34,946 nucleotides of DNA from Oligoflexus sp. (lineage in GTDB: Bacteria > Bdellovibrionota_B > Oligoflexia > Oligoflexales > Oligoflexaceae): positions 1 through 34,946 of the forward strand of contig NZ_DASTAT010000112.1 of assembly GCF_035712445.1 (NCBI RefSeq), in the 5' to 3' direction. A program made the translations under genes and the position numbers. Shown here one piece after another: positions 7,608 to 15,402 of this stretch. The notes beneath the pieces are model-generated. The model was not told where the DNA came from. It searched no databases and saw only the letters and a program-made list of their open reading frames with translations. Within the stretch, counting starts at the first letter, position 1, and each line of letters starts with the position of its first letter.

Positions 7608-7961
7608 ATGGACAGTACAAAAGTCGGCCCAGGCATCGCTTCCGGTTTGACGAACAATGCTCCCGTTCAAAAGTCCAAAGGGGTTCAGAAGGACCTCGAT
7701 AAGCTCGTCCAGAACAAGGACAGTAAAGACAAAAGCGATTTCAATGTGAATATCTCCGCGAAGTCGAAGGAAATGGCCGAAGCGCGGATGAAGGCTCTTG
7801 ATATCGCCCGCAATACTCCGGACATTCGCGAAGACAAGGTCGCCGACCTGAAGCGTCGCATCGAATCGGGTGAATACAAAGCGGATGCGGGCAACATCGC
7901 CGATGGCATGATGCGCGAAGCCATTCGCGATGAACTTTCCAAAAATCCCCCGGAACTTTAA
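7608..7961 (+). CDS. flgM: Anti-sigma-28 factor FlgM
   Basis: Holds the flagellar sigma factor (FliA/sigma-28) until hook completion, when it is exported. The 117-residue product has an N-terminal polar, likely disordered region and the FlgM C-terminal signature, about residues 72-110: DIREDKVADLKRRIESGEYK followed by ADAGNIADGMMREAI. The ATG at 7608 is chosen because GGGGAGGG lies just upstream; an open frame extends 63 bases further up but overlaps flgJ. Its place between flgJ and flgN matches many bacteria. Its presence implies a sigma-28-dependent late class of genes in this organism. Confidence 0.92.
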   Translation: MDSTKVGPGIASGLTNNAPVQKSKGVQKDLDKLVQNKDSKDKSDFNVNISAKSKEMAEARMKALDIARNTPDIREDKVADLKRRIESGEYKADAGNIADGMMREAIRDELSKNPPEL

Positions 7962-8066
7962 AAACTATACGCATGACACCATCGGCCTGGCATGAGCGCC
8001 GGGCTACTTCGGTCAGAGTCCGCCGTTCATGGAGGATGTCCGGAACGCGGATGAATTGAGGGTGAC

Positions 8067-8609
8067 ATGACCCCGGACATTCTCGTCAAAAAAATGGAAG
8101 CGCTCGGGCGTCTTTGCCAGCAGCTTGAAGGGGCCCTCGCGGCCTTTGATACCGTGCTCGATCGCGAGAACACGGCTATCGCGCGTTCGGATATCCATGA
8201 ACTGGAAAGCATCACCCAGGAAAAGGTGGCCTTCGGTATGGGCGTCGAAGACAGAGCCCAGAAAATCCGCAAGGCCATCGACGAGTTCGCGGCCTATCTG
8301 CAGATTCCGCATTCGAACGAGCCTATTCAGCTGGAAGAAATTCTGCATCAGCTTGAAAAAAATCTCGCTGGCAGCTTCGATGAGGCCCTCGCCACGCTCG
8401 GCGGCCACGTCAAAGCCCTGGCCGCCGAGCGGCAGCGCATTTTTCCCAAGATCGAGGCCAACGCCTATATGGTGAAAAAACTTCTGCAGTATCACCGGGA
8501 AACCTATGCGTTCTGGCAAGCTGTCGCCAGTGAATCGGAAGCGGTATATGGCAAGACCGGCAAGGCCGTAACGGCTCCGAAAAAGTCCATCCTCACCGTA
8601 AGGACGTGA
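8067..8609 (+). CDS. flgN: FlgN-like export chaperone for FlgK and FlgL
   Basis: Predicted cytoplasmic chaperone that delivers the hook-filament junction proteins to the export gate. The 180-residue sequence is almost entirely helical and rich in Glu, Gln and Leu, with a pattern typical of FlgN (LGRLCQQLEGALAAFDTVLD, then LESITQEKVAFG and a later helix around YMVKKLLQYHRETYAFWQAV). FlgN families are poorly conserved, so the call rests on fold, length and position directly upstream of flgK and downstream of flgM. GAGG at 8058-8061 gives the ATG. The 105 bp between flgM and this gene contain no obvious promoter or further gene. Confidence 0.82.
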   Translation: MTPDILVKKMEALGRLCQQLEGALAAFDTVLDRENTAIARSDIHELESITQEKVAFGMGVEDRAQKIRKAIDEFAAYLQIPHSNEPIQLEEILHQLEKNLAGSFDEALATLGGHVKALAAERQRIFPKIEANAYMVKKLLQYHRETYAFWQAVASESEAVYGKTGKAVTAPKKSILTVRT

Positions 8610-8612
8610 TGC

Positions 8613-10034
8613 ATGGGTGGTCTGTTTCATACCCTTAATGTCGGCGCGGAATCGCTCTATGCCAGCCGCCAGGGTGTGGACACGGCCGGTCATAACATTG
8701 CCAATGCGCAGACCGAGGGCTTCTCCCGGCAAAGGGTGAACCTTGAACAACGATATCCCTCGGAAACCCGGGGGGTTCTGATTGGGAACGGTGTGTTCGT
8801 CAAGAACATCACGCGTGCCCACGACATGTATTTGGAAAAGCAGATCAACGACACCAACCAGAATCTCGGCCAAAGCACAGCGCGCTTTGAAGCCATGAAA
8901 CCCCTGGAAGGCATCTATAGCCCCGAGCTGAATAACACGCTGTCGAACGAACTCGACCGCTTCTTCAATTCACTCCAGGACCTCAGTAATTTTCCTGAGG
9001 AACTGACCGTTCGAACCTCGGTTCGCGAGAACGCGCAGAACCTTGTGAATTCCTTTCATCGCATTGATTCCAGCCTGAAAATGCAGCGCGATGACATCAA
9101 CCAAAGGGTGGCTGGTGAAGTCGGCGAGGTCTCGACGCTGCTCAAGGAAATCGCCAAGCTGAATATCGCCATCAAAACCGCGGAAACCACCAACAGCCCC
9201 GAGGTTCCCGATCTTTTGGATCAGCAGGATAAAATGCTCCGCGACCTGACCCAGAAGATTGATGTGAACTACTACCGCGGCGAGCATGGAATGGTCGTCG
9301 TTCGCGGTCCACAGGAAACGCTCCTCGTCGATCGCGGCTACGAGGCGAAATTCGAAGTGGTCCAGCGCGAGGGCACCAACCTTTACGATGTGGTTGTGAT
9401 CGACGGTTCCTCTCATCAACCCACCGTGGTCACCGAGGTCAATAAAAGGGGACGGCTCGCCGGTCTGATTCAGGTCCGCGATCATGTGATACCCGACATG
9501 CTCCAGCACAATAACGCGATGGCCGCGACTTTCGCCGAGCACATGAATGCGATCCATCAGCAGGGTTTTGGTATCAAAGATTTTAAAGAGACAACCGGCC
9601 GTAATTTCTTCGACTTGGGCGGCGATCCCGCGAATGCTGCCGCAAACATCCGTTTGGATGGTATGATCGAAGAGAGCACGGATGCGATTTCCGTCGCCTC
9701 ATCGCCCAACGCGCCCGGCGATAACGTGATGGCGAACCAGATGCTCCGGCTCAAAGAGGCCAAGCTCATGGGCGATGGCCGCTCCACCATGCAGGACTAC
9801 TACGCGAGTTATGTCGGCGGCTTCGGTCTCGATCTGGTTCGCTCCGAGCAGGTGAGGAAAGCCGATGACACCCTGACCCAGAATCTGAGCGCGCGCCGTG
9901 AAGCGGTCTCCGGTGTGTCGATGGACGAGGAAGCCACCAATCTCCTCAAGTGGCAGGCAAACTTCACCGCCTCGTCCAAGGTGATAACCACGATTGATGA
10001 AATGCTCGATACCGTTCTGCAATTGAAACGCTAA
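8613..10034 (+). CDS. flgK: Hook-associated protein FlgK (HAP1)
   Basis: First of the two junction proteins joining hook to filament. The 473-residue protein has the N-terminal motif of the rod-hook-HAP family (GVDTAGHNIANAQTEGFSRQ, about residues 21-40). It then has the FlgK-specific LSNELDRFFNSLQDLSNFPE region, DLLDQQDKMLRDL, and a C-terminal helix with VSMDEEATNLLKWQANFTAS. Length is normal for FlgK. The start has AAGGA about eight bases upstream. It is three bases after the chaperone gene and eleven before flgL, whose ribosome-binding site overlaps the flgK stop. Confidence 0.97.
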   Translation: MGGLFHTLNVGAESLYASRQGVDTAGHNIANAQTEGFSRQRVNLEQRYPSETRGVLIGNGVFVKNITRAHDMYLEKQINDTNQNLGQSTARFEAMKPLEGIYSPELNNTLSNELDRFFNSLQDLSNFPEELTVRTSVRENAQNLVNSFHRIDSSLKMQRDDINQRVAGEVGEVSTLLKEIAKLNIAIKTAETTNSPEVPDLLDQQDKMLRDLTQKIDVNYYRGEHGMVVVRGPQETLLVDRGYEAKFEVVQREGTNLYDVVVIDGSSHQPTVVTEVNKRGRLAGLIQVRDHVIPDMLQHNNAMAATFAEHMNAIHQQGFGIKDFKETTGRNFFDLGGDPANAAANIRLDGMIEESTDAISVASSPNAPGDNVMANQMLRLKEAKLMGDGRSTMQDYYASYVGGFGLDLVRSEQVRKADDTLTQNLSARREAVSGVSMDEEATNLLKWQANFTASSKVITTIDEMLDTVLQLKR

Positions 10035-10044
10035 GGTCTAAACC

Positions 10045-10944
10045 ATGCGTATCTCGGATCGACAGCGCTATGCCCTGGCCAACTCTCGCGTGGATACCGC
10101 GAAGAGTGATAATACAGTCATGCTTGAACAGCTATCGACGCAGAAACGCATCAACCGTGTGTCCGATGATCCGATCGGCATGGGGCAGGCGCTCAAGCGC
10201 AAAACGCAGATCAACAACTACGATCAGTTCATCAAGAACATCGAATTTTCCAAAGGCTTTCTGGAACGCACGGAAGCGTCCCTGCAGGGCATTACGGAAA
10301 ATCTGATGCGCGCCAAGGAACTGTCCGTGAGCCTGGCCAACTCCACCTACGGACCGAGCAGCCGCGAAGCGGCGGCCCTTGAGATTCGCGAGATGATCGA
10401 AGGCGTCGTATCCCTGGCCAACTCCACCTATGGCAACCGCTATCTGTTCGGAGGCTTTCGCACGCAGACCCCACCGGTCAGCCGCGAGGGTGGCTTCATG
10501 GGCGATGACGGGGCGATCTTCCTCCAGATTGACGATGGCACGTTCCGCCAGGTCAACCTTCAGGCCCGGAATCTTTTCGAGCCCAGCGCCGATGAGCGTG
10601 AAGACGGGCACTTTGGAATGATCCATACCCTTCAGATCCTGAACGATGCTTTGAATGTCAATGACATCCAGGGCATTCAAAAGGCGATGGAGGAGCTGGA
10701 CTTTCAGCTCGATAAGACGACGAGCTACCAGGCGACGCTCGGGGCGATTTATAACGCTATTGACGAAACGTCCAAAAAACTTGAGCTGAATCGGGAGCTG
10801 ACGCAGTCGGACCTCTCGCGCATTGAGGATGCTGACACCTACAAGGTGACCTCGGATTTCAAGAAAACCGAGAGCGTGCTGCAGAGCACTCTCATGGCTT
10901 CGAATAAACTCTTGCAACCGTCATTGATGAATTTCTTGCAGTAA
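10045..10944 (+). CDS. flgL: Hook-associated protein FlgL (HAP3)
   Basis: Second hook-filament junction protein and a flagellin homologue. At 299 residues it has a flagellin-like N-terminus (MRISDRQRYALANSRVDTAK) with the FlgL signature RINRVSDDPIGMGQALKRKT. It also has SSREAAALEIREMIEGVVSL followed by NRYLFGG, diagnostic for FlgL, and a helical C-terminus ending SVLQSTLMASNKLLQPSLMN. AAGG at 10033-10036 overlaps the flgK stop. It is followed by csrA after about 40 bp. Confidence 0.96.
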   Translation: MRISDRQRYALANSRVDTAKSDNTVMLEQLSTQKRINRVSDDPIGMGQALKRKTQINNYDQFIKNIEFSKGFLERTEASLQGITENLMRAKELSVSLANSTYGPSSREAAALEIREMIEGVVSLANSTYGNRYLFGGFRTQTPPVSREGGFMGDDGAIFLQIDDGTFRQVNLQARNLFEPSADEREDGHFGMIHTLQILNDALNVNDIQGIQKAMEELDFQLDKTTSYQATLGAIYNAIDETSKKLELNRELTQSDLSRIEDADTYKVTSDFKKTESVLQSTLMASNKLLQPSLMNFLQ

Positions 10945-10986
10945 TCCAGTTAAGGTATCGCGCCTCATGCCAGGGAGGGTTTAAAG

Positions 10987-11289
10987 GTGCTTGTTCTAAC
11001 GCGAAAGGTCGGCGAGGGAATCTCGATCGGCGACGACATCAAAATCGTGGTCATGCAGATCAAAGGCAAACAGGTCCGTCTTGGCATCAAGGCGAGTCCC
11101 AGCACAGTGGTTCACCGCGAGGAAGTCTATCAGCGGATCCAGGATGAAAACCGCCAGGCCTCGACCACCGAAGTCGACAGCGTGGAGCAGGCTGCCGAAA
11201 TGTTTGGGGACACGGACATACAAAATACCGCCTCGCCCTTGAAAAAGGTGACCCGGGTCGCCCGGAAAACGGACCCTAAGAAGTCCTAG
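10987..11289 (+). CDS. csrA: Carbon storage regulator CsrA with extended C-terminus
   Basis: RNA-binding post-transcriptional regulator that usually blocks translation by binding GGA motifs at ribosome-binding sites. Translation starts at GTG 10987, seven bases after AGGGAGGG. The CsrA core is clear: LVLTRKVGEGISIGDDI, VRLGIKASPS and VHREEVYQRIQDEN, including the RNA-contacting N-terminal segment and the Arg of HREE. At 100 residues it is longer than the usual 60-75; the added tail (from about residue 58) is acidic first and strongly basic at the end (KKVTRVARKTDPKKS). Followed by fliW, it forms the FliW-CsrA switch known in Bacillus and Campylobacter, where FliW bound by flagellin releases CsrA. 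Confidence 0.96.
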   Translation: MLVLTRKVGEGISIGDDIKIVVMQIKGKQVRLGIKASPSTVVHREEVYQRIQDENRQASTTEVDSVEQAAEMFGDTDIQNTASPLKKVTRVARKTDPKKS

Positions 11290-11375
11290 GACTGAATCCT
11301 TGTTGACCTGATAAACTTAGGCTACACTAGTAACACGACCCCTACGTGCGACTGCAGCAACCGAGGAGAAGAGCC

Positions 11376-11909
11376 TTGATCAAGGTTAAGACCACCAGAT
11401 TCGGTGATATAGAGATCGATGAGAAGGACGTGATCACCCTTCCCTCCGGCATCATCGGCTTTCCCGAACTGAAACAGTACGTGCTTCTGGATCACGATCA
11501 GGATTCGCCCTTCAAATGGTTGCAATCACTGGAAGACGGCGCGATCGCCTTCGTCATGATCAACCCCATGCTCTTCAAGCCGGATTATCTGGTGGAAGTG
11601 AATGAGGCCGAGGTCGGGGATCTGGAGATCGAAACGGAAGAGGACGCGGTGGTTTCGGTGATTATCACCATGCCGAGCGATCCGCAGAAGATGACGGCGA
11701 ACCTCAAGGCCCCCGTAATTTTCAATCTGAAGAACCGCAAGGGTCGTCAGGTGATTCTGAACAATTCGGAATACACGACCCGTCATAATATTATGGAAGA
11801 GATGCGCAAGCATTCGGCCAACGCCGAACAGCAGTCTCTGCAGAATGTTATTGATCAGGCCCGTGAGCAGAAAGCCGAGCCTCAGGTCAGTAAAGCGGAA
11901 AAGAAATAA
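11376..11909 (+). CDS. fliW: Flagellar assembly factor FliW
   Basis: Binds flagellin or CsrA and couples filament secretion to flagellin translation. Family motifs are TTRFGDIEIDEKDVITLPSG, IIGFPELKQYVLLDHDQDSP, FKWLQSLEDGAIAFVMINP and the later TANLKAPVIFNLKNRKGRQV, ending the core with LNNSEYTTRH. The TTG at 11376 is the best start: GAGGAG at 11363-11368 is seven bases away and MIKVKTTRFG is the normal N-terminus. An in-frame GTG at 11346 has no such signal. At 177 residues it exceeds the usual 130-155 because of a charged C-terminal helix. It ends three bases from a convergent gene. Confidence 0.95.
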   Translation: MIKVKTTRFGDIEIDEKDVITLPSGIIGFPELKQYVLLDHDQDSPFKWLQSLEDGAIAFVMINPMLFKPDYLVEVNEAEVGDLEIETEEDAVVSVIITMPSDPQKMTANLKAPVIFNLKNRKGRQVILNNSEYTTRHNIMEEMRKHSANAEQQSLQNVIDQAREQKAEPQVSKAEKK

Positions 11910-11912
11910 GCC

Positions 11913-12809
11913 TCAGTTCAGGGGGGAACCTTCCCCCTGATCACCTTCTCCTTCATGACTTTCCCAGCTTCGATACAACCTTAGAATATGCTGAAAAACG
12001 GCCTGGGGCCTTGTGCTATGCAGTCGATGCTTGTCGATGCGGCTGATGGGGAAGGGTCCACGTAAACTGGACGTGACAAAGCCTTCATCAAAGCGAGGCA
12101 GTTCGTCAAGGGTCAGGCTGCGCTCAGTCACTGGGATCTGGCTGCGTTCCAAAAGTTCGATGACCCGCGCCCGAGTGATGCCGCATAAAATGCCGGCGCT
12201 AGGGGGCGGTGTCGCAATCTCCACAAGGTCCCCGTCGCGACTGATCAGAAAGATATTGGCGCTGCCCGTCTCCGTAAATTCGGAATCTGCGTTCATCCAA
12301 AGGACATCATCATAACCTTCGGCCTGCGCCTCGACCTGGGCCGTGGCCGCATGCAGATAGAACGGGGATTTCAGCTGCTCGCCGCGTGGATTCAGGGGGT
12401 GCTTTTTGGTCTTCAGCTGAAGGCCGGTTTCATACTGAGCGGGGGCGGGCAGGGCAGCAGGAGCACAGAAAATATAGCGGTTCGGCTGCATTCCCGGTTC
12501 AACCCGCAAGGTCCCGCTCGTGCCGCGCGTGATCATAACGCGCAGAGCTGCGTGGGGAAATTTCGCAAGACCAAGCAGATGTTCGCACTCAAAGCGCAGC
12601 TCGGCATCGGTCCAGGGCATGGGAATCCGGGTTTTCCCGGCCGCCCGCCGGAGACGGGCCACATGGGCCGCAAAATCAATCAAGCGTCCCTCGCGCGCGG
12701 CAATCATTTCATAGACGGCGTCACCGAAGAGAAAACCCCGATCCTGCGCGGGGATAAAGGCTTCTGCGGCCTCTCTCACTTGACCATTCACCGAAACAAG
12801 TCCAGCCAT
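11913..12809 (-). CDS. Class IV (fold type IV) PLP-dependent aminotransferase
   Basis: PLP enzyme of the branched-chain aminotransferase / D-amino-acid aminotransferase / 4-amino-4-deoxychorismate lyase group. Visible features are DRGFLFGDAVYEMIAAREGR (about 23-42), the phosphate-binding HVARLRR segment (49-55), the PLP lysine Lys147 (EQLKSPFYLHA), EGYDDVLWMN, Glu180 in FTETGSANIF, and AGILCGITRARVIELL (205-220). All catalytic positions look intact, so the enzyme should be active. Length, 298 residues, suits any member of the group, and substrate cannot be assigned; PabC, IlvE and Dat are all possible. AAGGAT precedes the ATG on the minus strand. It is divergent from rimO and convergent with fliW. 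Confidence 0.88.
   Translation of the reverse strand: MAGLVSVNGQVREAAEAFIPAQDRGFLFGDAVYEMIAAREGRLIDFAAHVARLRRAAGKTRIPMPWTDAELRFECEHLLGLAKFPHAALRVMITRGTSGTLRVEPGMQPNRYIFCAPAALPAPAQYETGLQLKTKKHPLNPRGEQLKSPFYLHAATAQVEAQAEGYDDVLWMNADSEFTETGSANIFLISRDGDLVEIATPPPSAGILCGITRARVIELLERSQIPVTERSLTLDELPRFDEGFVTSSLRGPFPISRIDKHRLHSTRPQAVFQHILRLYRSWESHEGEGDQGEGSPLN
11918..11940. terminator. Hairpin between convergent fliW and aminotransferase genes
   Basis: TCAGGGGG (11918-11925) pairs with CCCCCTGA (11933-11940) around a seven-base loop. It lies right after the fliW stop and inside the last codons of the minus-strand gene. It could end transcripts from either side. Neither side has a proper U-run, so efficiency is uncertain. 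Confidence 0.45.
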
Positions 12810-12906
12810 ACTTTATCCTTGCGGTTTTTGGCCCCTGGTGCTAGCTAAAGCAGGCCCTGTCACTAAAGCCCTCCAGCATAGACTTGCCAAAAGGAGTCAG
12901 CAGAAT

Positions 12907-14250
12907 ATGGAAGTCATAACTTCCCAAAATCGGAAAGTCCATCTCATTTCACTAGGCTGCGCGCGCAACCGGGTCGATTCAGAAGTGATGTTGGGTTCCA
13001 TGCTGGCCGACCAATGGTCGGTGACGGACGATGCCGAGGAAGCGGATACGATAATCGTCAATACCTGTGGTTTTATCGAGGCGGCGAAAGAGGAGAGTGT
13101 GCAAACCATTCTCGAAGCGGCCGAGATTAAAAAAACCAAACCCGATATGAAACTGGTCGTCGCAGGCTGCCTGACCCAGCGCTATAAAAAGCAGCTGGTC
13201 GAAGGCCTGCCTGAAGTTGACCTCTTCGTGGGAACCGATGAATTTCCTCAGATCGCCAACTTCCTGAACGAGGAACTTCCCCAAGGGACTGTGAAGGCCA
13301 AGCGCACGCATTACCTTTACGATGGTTCCCTGCCCAAGAAAAACACCCTGTCCGCATCGGCGGCTTATGTGAAAGTCGCCGAAGGCTGTCAGCACAACTG
13401 CGCCTTCTGCATCATCCCTGCGATCCGCGGCAAACTCCGCTCCCGCCCCATTCCGAATGTGGTGCAGGAAGTGAAGAACCTCGCGGATCAGGGTGTGAAG
13501 GAAATCAATCTGATCGCCCAGGACCTGGCCGCCTATGGTCGCGACTGGGGTGAGTCGGACCTTCTGCCGCTTCTGCGCCAGCTGGTCGAGATCGAGGGCA
13601 TCGAGTGGATCCGTCTGCTCTATGTATACCCCGAAAACATCAGTGATGAATTCGTCGAATTCTTCGCGAATCATCCGAAGATCTGCAAATACCTCGATAT
13701 TCCCGTTCAGCATGCGAGCGATGAGATCTTGCAAAAGATGAATCGCGGCGTGACGCGCCATGATCTGCGCCAGGCCTTTACCCGCCTGCGCGAACGTGTT
13801 CCGGGCATCGCCATCCGCACCTCGGTGATGGTGGGCTTCCCCGGCGAAACGGAAGAGCAGTTCCTGGAACTGAAAGAATTCGTCGAAGAAATGCGCTTTG
13901 AACACCTGGGCTGCTTCATTTATTCCCAGGAAGAGGGTACAGTCGCTGGCCGTATGCCGAATCAGGTTCCCGAGGAAGTGAAGGCCCGTCGCCAGGCGGA
14001 GATCATGGAACTCCAGAAGGAACTGTCGCGGGAGAACATGCAGAAATTTGTCGGGCAGACCCTTCCCGTTCTGGTGAAAGGTCTTTCCGAGGAGTCCGAG
14101 CTGCTCGCCGAAGGTCGCCTGTCGATCCAGGCCCCCGAAGTCGACGGCGTCGTCTATATCAACGAAGGTGATTTCAAACCCGGCACGATCCAGATGGTCC
14201 GCATCACTGAGGCCCATGACTACGATCTGGTCGGAAAAATAGTGGATTGA
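12907..14250 (+). CDS. rimO: Ribosomal protein S12 methylthiotransferase RimO
   Basis: Radical-SAM enzyme adding a methylthio group to the conserved Asp of ribosomal protein S12. The N-terminal UPF0004 domain supplies Cys18, Cys54 and Cys88 for the auxiliary Fe-S cluster (LGCARN, NTCGF, AGCLTQ). The radical-SAM triad is Cys161-x3-Cys165-x2-Cys168 in EGCQHNCAFCIIP, followed by RGKLRSRP, which marks RimO rather than MiaB. A TRAM domain fills roughly the last 65 residues. The start at ATG 12907 has AAGGAG at 12891-12896 and gives a normal 447 residues; an upstream in-frame start at 12838 would add a non-conserved 23-residue leader. Confidence 0.96.
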   Translation: MEVITSQNRKVHLISLGCARNRVDSEVMLGSMLADQWSVTDDAEEADTIIVNTCGFIEAAKEESVQTILEAAEIKKTKPDMKLVVAGCLTQRYKKQLVEGLPEVDLFVGTDEFPQIANFLNEELPQGTVKAKRTHYLYDGSLPKKNTLSASAAYVKVAEGCQHNCAFCIIPAIRGKLRSRPIPNVVQEVKNLADQGVKEINLIAQDLAAYGRDWGESDLLPLLRQLVEIEGIEWIRLLYVYPENISDEFVEFFANHPKICKYLDIPVQHASDEILQKMNRGVTRHDLRQAFTRLRERVPGIAIRTSVMVGFPGETEEQFLELKEFVEEMRFEHLGCFIYSQEEGTVAGRMPNQVPEEVKARRQAEIMELQKELSRENMQKFVGQTLPVLVKGLSEESELLAEGRLSIQAPEVDGVVYINEGDFKPGTIQMVRITEAHDYDLVGKIVD

Positions 14251-14265
14251 TGTTTCGAGGTGCGC

Positions 14266-14664
14266 ATGAAGACGTCAGCTTTAGAACCGACATATATTTT
14301 TTCGGAAGCCGAAGCCAAGGCCAAAAGCCCACTCGCGGCCGAGTTCTTGGATGAGCGCAGCCGATTGAATGGCATTGTGAATGAAGCGGATAACAAGCTT
14401 CTGAAGCGCATCTACAACGTCGATACCAATGCGTATTTGGAAGGGGCTCTGCCGGCCAAGACCAAGGAGCTCATGGGACTGGTGGCATCGGCAACTCTGC
14501 GTTGCGATGATTGCATCAACTATCATGTGATTCAGGCCTGGCGTTTGGGTTGCACACGCGAGGAGCAGGAAGAATCCATCAACGTTGCCACTGTAGTCGG
14601 TGGTACGATTGTGATTCCACACCTTCGCCGTGCGTATGCACTTTTGCAGGAACTCTATAGCTGA
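14266..14664 (+). CDS. AhpD-like / carboxymuconolactone decarboxylase family protein
   Basis: Small protein (132 residues) of the AhpD-like superfamily. The diagnostic Glu-x11-Cys-x2-Cys-x3-His pattern is complete: Glu68, Cys80, Cys83 and His87 (LRCDDCINYHVIQA). In characterised relatives this is a thiol peroxidase or disulfide-relay site, so a redox or peroxide-defence role is likely; true decarboxylase activity is not implied. The ATG at 14266 has GAGG at 14257-14260; a GTG at 14260 is also in frame but overlaps that signal. It follows rimO by 15 bases and is probably cotranscribed. No AhpC partner gene is visible nearby. Confidence 0.88.
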   Translation: MKTSALEPTYIFSEAEAKAKSPLAAEFLDERSRLNGIVNEADNKLLKRIYNVDTNAYLEGALPAKTKELMGLVASATLRCDDCINYHVIQAWRLGCTREEQEESINVATVVGGTIVIPHLRRAYALLQELYS

Positions 14665-14665
14665 T

Positions 14666-14703
14666 TAAAAACGCAGGACGGTCCTAAAAACGCAAGACCG
14701 TCC
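14666..14703. repeat. Tandem 19-bp duplication
   Basis: Two adjacent 19-base units, 14666-14684 and 14685-14703, both begin TAAAAACGCA and end GTCC; 17 of 19 positions agree. The unit end in the first copy (GGACGGTCC) is self-complementary, so the duplication creates the arms of a hairpin. It covers the convergent junction and contains the stop codon of the minus-strand gene. Confidence 0.8.
14666..14703 (-). terminator. Rho-independent terminator of the minus-strand exported-protein gene
   Basis: GGACGGTC (14676-14683) pairs perfectly with GACCGTCC (14696-14703) around a 12-base loop. Read on the minus strand, the stem is followed within three bases by a run of five U (complement of 14667-14671). 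This is a reasonable intrinsic terminator for the gene at 14684-15064. On the plus strand there is no U-run. Confidence 0.6.
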
Positions 14704-15064
14704 ACTCCGCTTGGAGGCCGGACAGGCGCAGTTTCTGCGACTCCTGAGCCCAAAGACTCTCGGTCCTGGGTCCGTTCTGTGCCTCGTTGAAGACCGGGGT
14801 GAAAATTACATAGGACCCAATCAGGCTGCCGCCGATAAAGCCAACGGACGCGCCGATTGCGACAAGGCGCAGGTTCTGGCTCGGCTGGGATTGAAAGCTC
14901 AAAAGAGCAGCGCCAAACGCGGCACCGAACGCCGTTCCGTAGCCTGCGGTGACGAAGAGATCCTGAAATCTTTCCTCGGTGGAAACCATTTGAGCACGCG
15001 CCGGAGACGAAGCGGTGCTCCATGCCAGGACCGCTAAAGCGGTGAAGGACACGATGCTTTTCAT
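14684..15064 (-). CDS. Small exported protein with glycine-rich membrane segments, function unknown
   Basis: A 126-residue protein I do not recognise. It begins with a clear signal peptide (KSIVSFTALAVLAWSTASS, cleavage likely after ARA, residue 24). The mature part has two Gly/Ala-rich hydrophobic stretches, about residues 38-56 and 67-90 (TAFGAAFGAALLSF; AIGASVGFIGGSLIGSYVIF), with GxxxG spacing typical of packed membrane helices or glycine zippers. The C-terminus is polar. A plausible minus-strand promoter lies about 50 bases upstream and a terminator overlaps the stop codon, so it looks like a single-gene unit. The ribosome-binding site is weak. Envelope location is inferred; function is open. 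Confidence 0.75.
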   Translation of the reverse strand: MKSIVSFTALAVLAWSTASSPARAQMVSTEERFQDLFVTAGYGTAFGAAFGAALLSFQSQPSQNLRLVAIGASVGFIGGSLIGSYVIFTPVFNEAQNGPRTESLWAQESQKLRLSGLQAEWTVLRF

Positions 15065-15116
15065 GGGGCTCTCATCGCTTGATGGGGGTTGTCTGTGCTG
15101 GGTATCATCTGCCTTA

Positions 15117-15145
15117 ATTGTACCAAAGCTGGCGCTTTCTGCCTA
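15117..15145 (-). promoter_or_regulatory. Candidate sigma-70-type promoter for the small exported protein
   Basis: Read on the minus strand, TAGGCA (complement of 15140-15145, four of six to the -35 consensus) is followed after exactly 17 bases by TACAAT (complement of 15117-15122, five of six to the -10 consensus). The start would be near 15110, leaving a leader of about 45 bases. Confidence 0.45.
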
Positions 15146-15184
15146 TCCAGGGTGAGCCAGGGCCTCAGGGCAGGGCATTTGCAA

Positions 15185-15213
15185 TTGACAAATAAGCAGG
15201 AATGGAATATCCA
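15185..15213 (+). promoter_or_regulatory. Candidate promoter for rho
   Basis: A perfect TTGACA -35 hexamer (15185-15190) is followed after 17 bases by TATCCA (15208-15213), a weak -10. It would give rho an untranslated leader of about 180 bases, comparable with the long leaders through which Rho controls its own synthesis in other bacteria. Confidence 0.45.
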
Positions 15214-15402
15214 ACATTATAAGGAAAAGGCATCTGTTTTCAAAATCGTTTAACCTGCCAATTTCCGTCTTTTTTTCTTCTCTAAAAAAATGACTTATGC
15301 TGAATAAGTTTTCGATATCGCCTGGAGCTTTTCTCACGGCTTTTTTATCCAACCCATAGTTCAAGTTTCACTACCCACCTTTTTTTTAAGAGAGCTTATC
15401 CA

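Larger units (their letters stand above)
15065..15402. other. Intergenic region and long rho leader
   Basis: These 338 bases separate the minus-strand exported-protein gene from rho. They hold a minus-strand promoter candidate near 15117-15145 and a plus-strand one near 15185-15213. About 180 bases of AT-rich leader remain before rho, with an unusual pyrimidine tract around 15268-15284 and another T-run at 15379-15387. A 73-codon minus-strand frame (15143-15364) is present but has no recognisable features, and I do not call it. Confidence 0.6.

Noticed and set aside
7973..8059. 28-codon frame between flgM and the FlgN-like gene
   Set aside because: No Shine-Dalgarno and no recognisable content; likely chance.
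11300..11328. Possible promoter before fliW (TTGTTG, 17 bases, TACACT)
   Set aside because: Only three of six and four of six matches, and fliW is probably cotranscribed with csrA.
12979..14217. 412-codon open frame on the minus strand
   Set aside because: Antisense to rimO, whose cysteine motifs are unmistakable.
15143..15364. 73-codon frame on the minus strand in the rho leader
   Set aside because: No good start signal and composition of AT-rich non-coding DNA; it spans the likely rho promoter.
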